Of a stretch of 64,000 bases of DNA, positions 8,880 through 17,154 are shown piece after piece (position 1 is the first letter of the stretch; each line of letters opens with the position of its first letter). Source of the stretch: Kitasatospora sp. A2-31. GTDB taxonomy: Bacteria > Actinomycetota > Actinomycetes > Streptomycetales > Streptomycetaceae. The position numbers were made by a program, and so were the translations under genes. Where the stretch lies: NCBI RefSeq assembly GCF_022288725.1, contig NZ_JAKNTA010000008.1, positions 62,001-126,000 of the forward strand, written 5' to 3'. Under the pieces are notes generated by a model, which ran no database searches, was not told where the DNA came from, and saw nothing but the letters and a program-made list of their open reading frames with translations.

Positions 8880-9644
8880 TCAGCGGGCGGCGGAGCGGCG
8901 GGGATCCGGTCCGGGCGGCAGCGGCGCGGTGGAGGGGGCAGCTGCCAGCCGTGCCCGACGCGATGGGCGGGCGGCCTGGGCGCGAGCGGCGGGCGGGTGG
9001 GTGGTGTCCCGCAGGTGCGTCGCCCGGAAGTCGCGGCGGGCCTGCGGCCCGTACCCGGTGGCCCAGTGGTCGGTGACGCCGAGGAAGCCGTTGCCGGTGT
9101 CGTGGCGCAGCATCACGTACGAGGAGGAGTCGGGATCTCCCGCGTCGCGGGCCAGCCACCAGTCGACGTCGTCGAAGGTCTGCATCGCCTCAACAACCAA
9201 GGCGCCGGAGAGAACGGCTCGGGCGAGGCCCCGGTCTGCGTGGACCAGGCGGTCCGTGGCCAGGTCGGCGCAAACGACCTGCCAGGCCGCCTCCGTGGCA
9301 CGGTCGGCGTCGGGAAAGGGGCCCTCGTCCTGCAGCCACCAGTAGTGCTCGGACAGGTCGCCGTTGCGCTGCTCCGGGTGGTGCCAATTGGCGACCGGCA
9401 CCCGGGCCGCGACCAGCTGGTCGACGAGCCGCCCGGCCCTGCGGATCTGCTCGTGCGGTTCGACGCTGCGGCGTTGGTGCCAGCAGTCCAGCGTTTCGCC
9501 GCGCCTCGAGAACCCGGCCTGGTAGATCGCTTCCCGGGCGGGCTGGGGCACCTGGCCGTTCAGCACGACGAACTCGCCGTGGTCGTAGTCCCAGCCGAAC
9601 GCCACCAGGCCGCTGGAGGTGCCGGGGCTGGTTGAGGTGGTCAT
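8880..9644 (-). CDS. Unknown protein with divergent AGF module
   Basis: 254 aa, ATG start with GGAA six bases upstream. The N-terminus (VAFGWDYDHGEFVVLNG) is followed by REAIYQAGF...RLVDQLVAARVPVA, a diverged AGF module. The central part is rich in Trp and Asp (DDVDWWLARDAGDPDSSSYV). The tail is basic and Pro-rich, ending DPRRSAAR. No catalytic motif recognised. Part of the leftward operon; 10-base gap to the coiled-coil gene upstream. Confidence 0.65.
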   Translation of the reverse strand: MTTSTSPGTSSGLVAFGWDYDHGEFVVLNGQVPQPAREAIYQAGFSRRGETLDCWHQRRSVEPHEQIRRAGRLVDQLVAARVPVANWHHPEQRNGDLSEHYWWLQDEGPFPDADRATEAAWQVVCADLATDRLVHADRGLARAVLSGALVVEAMQTFDDVDWWLARDAGDPDSSSYVMLRHDTGNGFLGVTDHWATGYGPQARRDFRATHLRDTTHPPAARAQAARPSRRARLAAAPSTAPLPPGPDPRRSAAR

Positions 9645-9654
9645 CGGGTTCCGG

Positions 9655-10062
9655 TCAGCGGCGCCGGGCCGGGACCGTGGCCACGGGCACCGGGGCCGGG
9701 CCGGTGGCCTGGGGAGCCTCGGTGGCCTTCCGCTTCGCCGCCTCCTCGCGGGCCTGGAGCAGCCGCACCAGGTCGGCCTCCAGCACGTCGCGCTCCTCGG
9801 CCGCCTCCTCCAGCTTCTCCAGCTGCGCGTCCAGCTCGTCGAGGACGGCGTCGTCGACGCGCCGCTGGGCGGCGGCGACGTTGATCAGCCGCACGCGCTG
9901 GAAGGACACCGCGGTCTCGGCGGCCACCAGCGCGCGGTGCGTGTCGAGCACCCGCGTGGTCTCCGCGTCCATCCGGGCCTGGGCGGCGGTCAGAGCGGTG
10001 ATGCTCTGGCCGAGGGCGGCCTCCAGGCGAGCGTCCTGGCGGGTGAGCGTCATGGTCGACAT
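9655..10062 (-). CDS. Small coiled-coil protein
   Basis: 135 aa. ATG at 10062 follows GGAG closely; ATG at 10053 is an alternative. Residues about 10-115 are an almost uninterrupted charged helix (LDELDAQLEKLEEAAEERDV) predicted to form a coiled coil. The tail is Pro/Ala/Val-rich and ends PARRR. It could be a structural or scaffold component of the transfer apparatus; no direct evidence. Confidence 0.65.
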   Translation of the reverse strand: MSTMTLTRQDARLEAALGQSITALTAAQARMDAETTRVLDTHRALVAAETAVSFQRVRLINVAAAQRRVDDAVLDELDAQLEKLEEAAEERDVLEADLVRLLQAREEAAKRKATEAPQATGPAPVPVATVPARRR

Positions 10063-10110
10063 GCATCTCCAAGAGGTAGGAATGGCAGCAGAGTTGGCGG
10101 GAGGTGAAGG

Positions 10111-10797
10111 TCAGAACGGGGGTTCCAGGCCCCGGCCGGCGAGCCCGGCAGGGATCACCGGGCGTGGTTCAGCAGGGAGGGCTCCCGGGCGGCCGAGCAC
10201 CACGGGGGAGGTCCGGCGGGCGGCGGCGGCCCGCCGGGCGCCGGGTACTGGAGCCTCGGCCGCGTACCCGTACGAGGTCCACTCGGTTCGCGCGGAGGCG
10301 AAGGTGGCGTGGCGGCTGGGGCCGTAGTGGCCACTGCCCTGCTCGGTGTAGAGGACCGCCGCCTCGCCGGCCCCGGGGTAGTCGACGAGCAGCTCGACCG
10401 ACCCCTCGGGGTCCTGGTGGTGCGCGTGGATCACCAGGTGGCCGGCGGCGACGTCCTCACTCACCAGGTGCACCCAGACGGTGCGGTCGCCGAGCGTCCG
10501 CGGCGGGCCTGGGGGTGCCGACGTCCCCAGCGGCGGTGGGGACTCGGCGCGTAGGCGCTGCTCGTCCGCGCTGTACACCCGGGTGATCCCGTAGTCGGCG
10601 GAGGCGAGCAGCCGCCGGGCGTCGCGGATCTGCCGCTCGGCGGTGGAGGCGCTCGTGTCGCGGCGGATGCGGTGCAGCCGCAGGGCGTCGTCGCGGACGA
10701 ATCCGGCCTGCTCCAGCCAGTACGCGCTGCGCCGGTCGGGAGGGGCGGCGACGATGGTGTCCCGGTCGGGCAAGTGGGCAATGGTGACGTGCGCGAT
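10111..10797 (-). CDS. AGF-module protein, ATC start proposed
   Basis: 228 aa from ATC at 10797, which follows AGGAG by five bases. The first canonical codon, TTG at 10773, has no ribosome site and lies eight codons in. The module reads SAYWLEQAGF...RLLASADYGITRV. A second part (VWVHLVSEDVAAGHLVIHAHH, GEAAVLYTEQGSGHY) looks like a beta-rich domain. The tail is Pro/Ala/Arg-rich but ends LEPPF. Unknown function. Confidence 0.55.
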   Translation of the reverse strand: MAHVTIAHLPDRDTIVAAPPDRRSAYWLEQAGFVRDDALRLHRIRRDTSASTAERQIRDARRLLASADYGITRVYSADEQRLRAESPPPLGTSAPPGPPRTLGDRTVWVHLVSEDVAAGHLVIHAHHQDPEGSVELLVDYPGAGEAAVLYTEQGSGHYGPSRHATFASARTEWTSYGYAAEAPVPGARRAAAARRTSPVVLGRPGALPAEPRPVIPAGLAGRGLEPPF

Positions 10798-10812
10798 GAC
10801 AACTCCTGGCGG

Positions 10813-11043
10813 TCAGCGGTGGTGGGTGGTGCCGGCCAGGGCGGGCACTGCTGAGCCGGGAGCGGTGACCTGAGCGCCGGCGGGCGCGGTGGCCGCTCGG
10901 CCACCGGATCCGGGATGCAGTCCGGCGTGTTGCAGGAGTACGCCCGCGGCGAGGCCGGGCTGTGCGACGATGACGTTGCAGGGGTCGGCCGGATCGGAGC
11001 CGGTCACCACGCGAGACAGCCGCAGCCGGCCGGGCGTGATCAT
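10813..11043 (-). CDS. Small unknown protein coupled to VirB4
   Basis: 76 aa. ATG at 11043 overlaps the TGA of the VirB4 gene (ATGA), so translation is probably coupled. The sequence is Gly/Ala/Pro-rich with a short LAAGVLLQHAGL stretch reminiscent of the AGF module and ends TTHHR. Too short to assign. Confidence 0.5.
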   Translation of the reverse strand: MITPGRLRLSRVVTGSDPADPCNVIVAQPGLAAGVLLQHAGLHPGSGGRAATAPAGAQVTAPGSAVPALAGTTHHR

Positions 11044-12554
11044 GCCGAATCCGGGGCCGCATGCATCCGGGCGTCCGTGTCGAACAGGGCCAACTCGGCA
11101 CGATGCAGAAGATGTTGGACAACGAACGAACGCCCTGCCACCTTCCACAGGCCGCGGCCCTTGCCGAGGGCTGCGATGGCGGCGGTCTCGACGCCGCTGA
11201 GGCCGAGCAGGCCGGCGGTGGCGGCCAGCTGGTCGCTCTCCTGCCGGTAGATCACGCGGGTCGCGCAGTCGGTCAGCAGGCCCTCGGCGAGCGCCCGGGT
11301 CCGGGAGCCGGCGTCACCGGCCGACAACAGGTCGCTGAGGCGGTGGATGATCAGCATGTTCGCGATGCCCAGGCCGCGGCTCAGCTTCCACTGGCTCTGC
11401 ATGCGTTCCAGCAGGGCCGCGTGCCGCATCACGCGCCACGCCTCGTCGTAGATCACCCACCGGCGTCCGCCGTTGGGGTCGCTGAGCGCCGCCTCCATCC
11501 AGGCGGACGCGCAGGTCATCGCGAGCGTCAGCGCGGTGTCGTCGCCGGAGGAGCCGAGCCGGGAGAGGTCGATGGTCAGCATCGGACTGCGCGGGTCGAA
11601 CTCGGCGGTCGACGGCGCGTCGAACATTCCCGCCAGGTCGCCGTTGACCAATCGGCGCAGGGCGTGGGCGAGGTCCTGGGCGGCGGCGCCGACGCGCCGG
11701 GTGGGGTCGCCGAGCGCGGCGTCCAGGACGGCGGGCTGCCCGAGGACGGCAGCGACGTCGCCCAGCAGCGGGACCTGGCCCGTGCGCGCGGAGCGGTCGA
11801 CCACCGCGTCCAGGGCGATGTCCATCGCCGTGTACTCCATCGGCGCCAGGTCGCGCCGCAGCACGGTGCGGGCTAGCGAGCCGAGCAGCAGGAGCCGGCG
11901 CTTGCGGACCTCGCCCGCCCAGTCCGCCAGGTCGACGCCCGTTGGAGGGGCCGGAGCATCGAGCGGGTTGAGCCGGCCGGGAAGCCCCGGGCCCAGCGCG
12001 ATCGTGGTCCCGCCGATCGCCTCCGCGACCGACGTCCACTCGCCCTTGGGGTCGCACGGAACGTAGACGCGGTAGCCAAATGCCGTGCTGCGCAAGGCGA
12101 TCGACTTCGCCAGCGCCGACTTCCCCTGGCCGATCACGCCCGCGATCAGCGTGTTCGGGTTTGTAAAGTTTTCAACTTTCCCGTACAGGGCGAACGGGTC
12201 GAAGACGAAGCTGGCCTCGGCGTGGACGTCGCGGCCGATCAGGACTCCCGCTGACCCGAGGCCGCCCTCGGCGAGGAAGGGGTAGGCGGCCGAGGCGGTC
12301 GCGGTGGTCATGCGGTGCGCTGGAAGCCGCAGTCGGCCGCCGCGCAGGGAGGCGGGGCCGGGACGCCCGGCGGCGGGGTAGGTGGGGAGGAGTTCGGCGT
12401 TCTCCTCGCGGCGGCTCTTCGGGCGCTGCGGGCGGCCGGCCTGGCGGGCGGCGCGGCGGGCGGCGGTGAGGTCGCGCTTGGCCTGACGGCGGGCGGAGCG
12501 GTCCGAGCGGGTCGGGGTGAACAGGGGGGTGGCACTGGCGGAGCGGGGGCGCAG
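11040..12554 (-). CDS. VirB4-like conjugation ATPase, CTG start proposed
   Basis: 504 aa. This ATPase would power assembly or substrate movement in the mating T4SS at the inner face of the membrane. A basic N-terminal segment (about residues 10-50, SDRSARRQAKRDL) precedes Walker A in GVIGQGKSALAKS (about 142-146); Walker B is WVIYDEAWRVM. It is shorter than classic VirB4 (~800 aa), matching the actinobacterial form that lacks the N-terminal half, which may be supplied by the SCO6880-like neighbour. CTG at 12554 follows AGGAG by eight bases; ATG 12311 would cut off the conserved basic segment. Confidence 0.85.
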   Translation of the reverse strand: MRPRSASATPLFTPTRSDRSARRQAKRDLTAARRAARQAGRPQRPKSRREENAELLPTYPAAGRPGPASLRGGRLRLPAHRMTTATASAAYPFLAEGGLGSAGVLIGRDVHAEASFVFDPFALYGKVENFTNPNTLIAGVIGQGKSALAKSIALRSTAFGYRVYVPCDPKGEWTSVAEAIGGTTIALGPGLPGRLNPLDAPAPPTGVDLADWAGEVRKRRLLLLGSLARTVLRRDLAPMEYTAMDIALDAVVDRSARTGQVPLLGDVAAVLGQPAVLDAALGDPTRRVGAAAQDLAHALRRLVNGDLAGMFDAPSTAEFDPRSPMLTIDLSRLGSSGDDTALTLAMTCASAWMEAALSDPNGGRRWVIYDEAWRVMRHAALLERMQSQWKLSRGLGIANMLIIHRLSDLLSAGDAGSRTRALAEGLLTDCATRVIYRQESDQLAATAGLLGLSGVETAAIAALGKGRGLWKVAGRSFVVQHLLHRAELALFDTDARMHAAPDSA

Positions 12555-12568
12555 GAACGTTTCTCCTG

Positions 12569-13009
12569 TCAGATGCGAGGGGCTGTGGTCGGTGTGCCGC
12601 GGAGCTCGGAGGGGGTGGCGATCACCCGGACGCGGCCCGAGGTGGTGCTGTGGCGCTGGCAGATCACCATGTCCGGGGCGCCCTCCGGCAGCCGCAGCGC
12701 GCACGCCTCGCGGGTTGGGCGGCGCCCGTCGGCGCGCGGGGCGCGGTGGTAGGCGTCGTGGAGGGCTTCGCACGTCTGCCAGAGCCGGATGCGGGCGGCG
12801 TGGAGGTGGCCGGCCTCGGCCGGGGCGAGCGGCCGGGTGGTGCCGGTGTGGGTGTCGAGCAGCGCGAACAGGGCGACGCAGTGAGCGTGGAGTGCGTCCA
12901 ACTCGCCTCGGGAGACAGGCTCCTGCTCAGGGATGGCGGTGTGGTGGTGGACGTCGATGCCGGCGGTGGCGAAGCGCAGAAGACGGTGGTCAGTCGGTGG
13001 GTGGTGCAC
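12569..13009 (-). CDS. Unknown small protein between transfer genes
   Basis: 146 aa, GTG start six bases after GGGAGG. His-rich N-terminus (HHPPTDHRLLRFATAGIDVHHH), a helical centre (LHAARIRLWQTCEALHDAYH) and a basic end (APRI). It sits between the SCO6880-like gene (13-base gap) and VirB4 (14-base gap). No family recognised. Confidence 0.6.
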   Translation of the reverse strand: MHHPPTDHRLLRFATAGIDVHHHTAIPEQEPVSRGELDALHAHCVALFALLDTHTGTTRPLAPAEAGHLHAARIRLWQTCEALHDAYHRAPRADGRRPTREACALRLPEGAPDMVICQRHSTTSGRVRVIATPSELRGTPTTAPRI

Positions 13010-13022
13010 GGCTGGCCTCCCG

Positions 13023-14480
13023 TCAGGTGCGGGCGAGCGGGAGCGCGCCCTGGGCGAAGGCTTCGGCCTGCTGCCAGCGCAGGAGCCGCGGGTCCAGGCC
13101 GGTGCCGGCGGCGGCGGTCTCGATCGAGGCGCAGGCGCGGCGCAGCTCTTCCGGGTTGTCGGCCGAGACGACCACCAGGCCGGTCAGGTCGACGTCGGCG
13201 TGGCCGGAGATCAGCTCGCGTTCGTGCTGCTTGGCATCGGCGTACTCCATCGAGTCCGCCTCGGAGTCGACCTGGCCCTTGCGGACCCGCTCGGCGGCGT
13301 CCGCGACGATCGACGCCTTGGTGCGCTGCACCGCCTTGAGCGCGGCATCCAGTGCCTGCGGGCCGTAGGTGAGGGAGAGGGTCCGGCGGGCGCCGCCGGC
13401 GAAGACCAGCGGGTGGAGGAACCCGTGGGTGACCTCGGAGCGGGGCCACTGCTCGATCCAGTACACCGCGTGGCAGGCGGTGTCGGTGGTCAGGCGGCCG
13501 GGCTCCTCGACGACCACGACCGGGCCGGCGGCGGCCGGGTCAGCGGTGGCCTCGCCCGATTCCGACCACTGCTCCAGGTTGGCGAGGGCCTTGGGGTCGT
13601 AGGCCGATCGGATCACGGCGGCGATCTCGCCGGTGCTGAGCCAACCGCGTGGGTTGAGGCCGGCGTTGCGCAGCGACTGCTCGAAGCCGGGCACCAGCTG
13701 GGCCAGGACGCTGAACGCGCCGGACAGGCCGCCGCCGGCCTCGCCGATCAGGCGTCGGGCGCCCTTGAGGTCGAGGCTGATGGCGATGTACGCCTCGTGC
13801 GGGGCCGCGGTCGGGCCGGCGGCGGCGAGGAGGTCCTCGTAGACGGGGCCCGCGACCGCAGCTTCGGGGCGGCCGTTCTCGGCCCAGTACCGGGCGAGGG
13901 CGTCGCCGCTGTCGGGGACGGTGCGCTCGATCACCTGGACGGTGGTGATGTAGCCGGTGCGGGCGAGCGAGGCCAGGCACCGGCCCCAGGCGCTCACGTT
14001 GCCGGCCTGGGTGGCGGGGTCCAGCAGGGCGAACGCGCGGGAGCTGACCCGGATGACGGCGGTGAGCGTGCTCTTCTGGGGGTCGTGGACCGCGCCGAGC
14101 GTGCCGCCGGGGGCGGTGACGGCCCGCAGGCTCGCCTCGGTGCCGGGCAGGTGGAGCAGGCCGTCGCGGCGGGGCCGGGTGGCGGGCCGGGCGAGCCAGA
14201 CGAGCTGGCCCTTGGCGCGGCGGAGGTAGTACCGGATGAGGATCGGGGCCCAATCTGCCACGGAGCGGCTGTGGAAGCGGACGAGGACGAGGGCGGCGGC
14301 CAGGGCCCAGAGCGGGGTGGCGAGGGCAGCCCCGGCGAGTCCGGTGGCGACCATGGTGGCCAGGAGCATCGCGCCGGCGGTGCCGACGACGGTGAGCTGG
14401 GGGGCGGTCAGCCCGAGCAGGACTCCCCGTCGGGATCGGCTGGGGAAGCGGACGGTCGGTGTGGGAAGGTCGGCCGACAG
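13023..14480 (-). CDS. SCO6880-like T4SS protein, CTG start proposed
   Basis: 485 aa, resembling the SCO6880 family that accompanies VirB4 in actinobacterial conjugative elements. Two adjacent hydrophobic segments near residues 28-70 (LTVVGTAGAMLLATMVATG, LWALAAALVLVRF) are followed by a large cytoplasmic domain without Walker motifs. The layout fits a PrgI/VirB3-like membrane anchor joined to the VirB4 N-terminal domain, complementing the short VirB4 downstream. CTG at 14480 follows AAGGAG by seven bases; TTG at 14486 abuts the ribosome site and is unlikely. Confidence 0.8.
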   Translation of the reverse strand: MSADLPTPTVRFPSRSRRGVLLGLTAPQLTVVGTAGAMLLATMVATGLAGAALATPLWALAAALVLVRFHSRSVADWAPILIRYYLRRAKGQLVWLARPATRPRRDGLLHLPGTEASLRAVTAPGGTLGAVHDPQKSTLTAVIRVSSRAFALLDPATQAGNVSAWGRCLASLARTGYITTVQVIERTVPDSGDALARYWAENGRPEAAVAGPVYEDLLAAAGPTAAPHEAYIAISLDLKGARRLIGEAGGGLSGAFSVLAQLVPGFEQSLRNAGLNPRGWLSTGEIAAVIRSAYDPKALANLEQWSESGEATADPAAAGPVVVVEEPGRLTTDTACHAVYWIEQWPRSEVTHGFLHPLVFAGGARRTLSLTYGPQALDAALKAVQRTKASIVADAAERVRKGQVDSEADSMEYADAKQHERELISGHADVDLTGLVVVSADNPEELRRACASIETAAAGTGLDPRLLRWQQAEAFAQGALPLART

Positions 14481-14546
14481 GGGCAAACTCCTTCGGTCGG
14501 GGCGGGGGCACCGGCCGGGGCGAGCGGTGGCCCCGGCCGGTGCTGG

Positions 14547-16004
14547 TCAGGAGGTCGGCGGCGTGGAGGGGCCGACGGGGCTGCTCGGTGCCGAGGCCGG
14601 GCCGGTCGCGGCCACCGACGGGGTGGCCGGCCCGGCGGCCGACGCCGGCGGGCCAGCGGGCGCCTGAGCTGCGCCGCGCGCGCCACGTGCGGCGCTGAAG
14701 ACGACCTGCGGCACGGCACCCCCGCCCCCGCCTGCGGCGGCAACTGCGCTCGTGGGCTTGGCGGTTGTTCCCTCGCTCGCCCCTCCCTCGGAGGACTGGC
14801 CGGAGGCCGGGGCCCGGGTGATCAGCGGCTGGCCCTGGTCGCCTCCAGACTGGGCGCGGCGGGTGATCAGCGCCTTTCCGACCGCGTCGCCGCCGGAGGA
14901 GGTGCCGGGGAAGCGGAAGGTGTTCTGCGACGAGGACGAGCCTTCGCCGGAGCCCGAGTTTCCGCCGCTGCCGCCGGCCGGGGCATCCTGGCCGGGCACC
15001 TGCGCCGGGCCCTGCGGGGCGGCTCCGCCCATCGCCGCGCCGCCCGCTCCGCCGGCACCCGCGGTCGCGGCCATCCGGCCGGCCTTCTGGGCGGTCGCGG
15101 CGCCGACCTGCAGACCGGTGGCGGTACTGCGGTGCAGGTCGTGGCCCTGCCCGCCGTCGCCCGCCCAGTGGACGAACTTGTAGATCGCCATCGGACTCAG
15201 CAGCACCAGGGCCATGACGACGAGGCCGGCGATGATGTCCGACAGGGCCTGGATGCCGTCCTTGGTGTCGGTCTGGCCGAGCGCGGAGACGCCGACGAGC
15301 ATGATGATCGTCATGATGAGCTTGCTGAACACGACCGTGGCGGTGGCCTCGATCCAACGGCGGCGCCAGTCGCGGGTCGGCTCCCACGCTCCGCCAGCCG
15401 CCGCGAAGGGGGCGAGCACGACGAGCACCAGGATCGTCACCTTGCGCAGGACCATCGCGCCCCAGTAGAGGATCGCCCCGGCCGCGCAGCCGAGCGCCAC
15501 CAGCGCCGGGATCGCCCAGCCCAGCGGTGACGTGATGCCGATCATCGACACCTTGACCAGGCGCCTGACCGCGTCGTCCATGCTGGAGTTGGCGATCTGG
15601 AACAGCCCCCGGCTGAGGGCGTCGACGATGACCAGGGAGACGCCGGTGAAGGTGATCGCCGTCATCGCGAACAGGGTCGCCGAGATGGTCCCGGTGACGG
15701 CCTGGCCGAGTGCCTGGCCGTCGCGCCTCCAGGCGGCGCGGATCAGCTGGAGGATGAAGGTCATCACCAGCATCGTCAACGCGATCGGGAGGATCGTCGC
15801 GTAGTTGGTGCGGAACCATTCCGCTCCCAGATCGACGCTGGTGGTCTTGTCGACGGCACGGGAGGCGAGGTCGACCGCGGACTTGGCGAGGTCGCCGGCG
15901 CTCTTCGCGACCCAGTTGCCGATGGAGTCGGTGACGGAGTCGCTGACGCCGCCGACGATGACGTCGCAGAGTAGGCCGGAGCCGGGAATATCGCAGAACC
16001 CGAT
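14547..16004 (-). CDS. VirB6-like polytopic channel protein, ATC start proposed
   Basis: About 485 aa. N-terminus GFCDIPGSGLLCDVI, then at least six membrane segments (ALTMLVMTFILQLI, ITFTGVSLVIVDAL, LGWAIPALVALG, VTILVLVVLAPFAAAG, LIMTIIMLVGVSALG, IIAGLVVMALVLL), then a ~190-residue Gly/Ala/Ser/Pro-rich cytoplasmic tail. This fits VirB6/TrbL channel subunits of actinobacterial T4SS. Directly upstream is ATG-TGA (16016-16011) after GAGG, then TCG CCC ATC GGG. The only possible initiators of the full protein are ATC at 16004 or a CTG 50 codons in; as I recall, homologues begin near this GFCD motif. Confidence 0.75.
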   Translation of the reverse strand: MGFCDIPGSGLLCDVIVGGVSDSVTDSIGNWVAKSAGDLAKSAVDLASRAVDKTTSVDLGAEWFRTNYATILPIALTMLVMTFILQLIRAAWRRDGQALGQAVTGTISATLFAMTAITFTGVSLVIVDALSRGLFQIANSSMDDAVRRLVKVSMIGITSPLGWAIPALVALGCAAGAILYWGAMVLRKVTILVLVVLAPFAAAGGAWEPTRDWRRRWIEATATVVFSKLIMTIIMLVGVSALGQTDTKDGIQALSDIIAGLVVMALVLLSPMAIYKFVHWAGDGGQGHDLHRSTATGLQVGAATAQKAGRMAATAGAGGAGGAAMGGAAPQGPAQVPGQDAPAGGSGGNSGSGEGSSSSQNTFRFPGTSSGGDAVGKALITRRAQSGGDQGQPLITRAPASGQSSEGGASEGTTAKPTSAVAAAGGGGGAVPQVVFSAARGARGAAQAPAGPPASAAGPATPSVAATGPASAPSSPVGPSTPPTS

Positions 16005-16042
16005 GGGCGATCACATCCTCTGGTGGGGACCGATGGTGCAGG

Positions 16043-16741
16043 TCAGGGGTAGACGGTGGTGGCGATGGAGGCGAGCGCGCAGTCGCGGCCCGGCCGGCAC
16101 TGGACGGCCAGGGTGATGGCGCGGTCCTCGGCTCCCCGGCCGCCGTCGAGCCAGGAGATGGTCTGCTTGCCGGTGACGGTGACCGCGTAGACGTAGGCGA
16201 TGGTGAGCTGCGAGGGGTCCTTGCCGATGGCCTGCTGCCAGGCGGCGGGCAGGTGCGCCTCGGCGGCTTCGCCGGTGGCGTGCTGGCCGTTGTCGCGCAT
16301 CCGGCTCCACAGGACCGGGTCCGGCAGCTGGGCGGCGAGGGCGTCCGGGTCGGCGTACTTGCTCTCGCCGGTGAGCCAGCTGCGGAGGCCGGCGAGCTGC
16401 TGGGGCTGGGTGGTGGTGCGGGTGTCGTAGCTCCACAGCGCGGTGGCGAACGCCGTCGCGAACTTGAGGGGGTCGCTGGTGTGCGGCGGAGCGGCGACGG
16501 CGGACGCGCCCGGTGTCGCTCCGGCCGAGGGGCTGGGGACGGAGCCGTGCGGTGAAGCGGTCGAAGTCGCGGAGACGGGAGGAGAGGAAGGGGAGTTGGC
16601 GGCGCTCGGGGTGCGGTGATCGCCGCCCGCCAGCCGGGCGGTGAGCCCGGCCAGCAGGGCGACGATCACGAGCACGCCCAGGCCGATCAGCAGCCGGCGC
16701 AGCATGGTGGACTGGCCGGTGAACGGCGAGGACTTCGGCAT
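16043..16741 (-). CDS. Membrane-anchored conjugation accessory protein
   Basis: 232 aa, ATG start. One membrane segment (LLIGLGVLVIVALLAGLTA, about 17-35), a Ser/Thr/Pro-rich linker, then a ~135-residue extracytoplasmic domain (FATALWSYDTRTTTQPQQLA ... ITLAVQCRPGRDCALASI) with two Cys. Topology resembles the small bitopic T4SS subunits that bridge membrane and wall (TcpC/VirB8-like); that match is topological only. Its ATG overlaps the stop of the pilin-like gene (ATGA). Confidence 0.7.
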   Translation of the reverse strand: MPKSSPFTGQSTMLRRLLIGLGVLVIVALLAGLTARLAGGDHRTPSAANSPSSPPVSATSTASPHGSVPSPSAGATPGASAVAAPPHTSDPLKFATAFATALWSYDTRTTTQPQQLAGLRSWLTGESKYADPDALAAQLPDPVLWSRMRDNGQHATGEAAEAHLPAAWQQAIGKDPSQLTIAYVYAVTVTGKQTISWLDGGRGAEDRAITLAVQCRPGRDCALASIATTVYP

Positions 16742-17058
16742 CAGTGGACGCTGGTCCCCACCGTCGAGAAGAAGCTGACGATGCCGTTCGCGGCGCCCAG
16801 CAGGAGGGCGCAGCCGGCGGCGACCAGTGCGCCTTGCTTGCCCTTCTGCTCGCTGCCGTGCGATCCGGTGTGGTGGCCCCAGGCCCAGACGATGCCGCTG
16901 ACGCAGAGCGCGCCGACGACCGCGATGATCGCGAAGAGGTTGATCGAGCCCACGGTGGACTTCAGGACGGACAGGCCGGGCAGGCCGCCTTCGCTCGGCT
17001 TGATGCCGGGGTCGTACGCCAGCTGCGTGGCGGCGTCGGCGAGGTAGTAGGTGAGCAA
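16741..17058 (-). CDS. Two-helix pilin-like membrane protein (DUF6112/VirB2-like)
   Basis: 105 aa. Two hydrophobic segments (LFAIIAVVGALCVSGIVWAW and ALVAAGCALLLGAANGIVSFF) are separated by a short basic loop (HGSEQKGKQG), the arrangement of VirB2/TrbC pilins and of the DUF6112-like proteins in actinobacterial elements. TTG at 17058 follows GGAG by five bases; GTG at 17062-17064 directly abuts it. Overlaps the next gene by ATGA. Confidence 0.7.
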   Translation of the reverse strand: MLTYYLADAATQLAYDPGIKPSEGGLPGLSVLKSTVGSINLFAIIAVVGALCVSGIVWAWGHHTGSHGSEQKGKQGALVAAGCALLLGAANGIVSFFSTVGTSVH

Positions 17059-17154
17059 ACACACTCCACGGCTAGAGGGGCAGGAAGATGCGCGGGTGGC
17101 CCGCGCGGAAGGGGTGGGGCGCGCGAAGTGCGCTGAGAGGGACGGCAGTTGCCG

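Noticed and set aside
15780..16014. GTG-started frame beginning with IAHRVLRYSRL in place of the VirB6 start
   Set aside because: It continues out of frame through the VirB6 gene with Arg/His-rich shadow translation.
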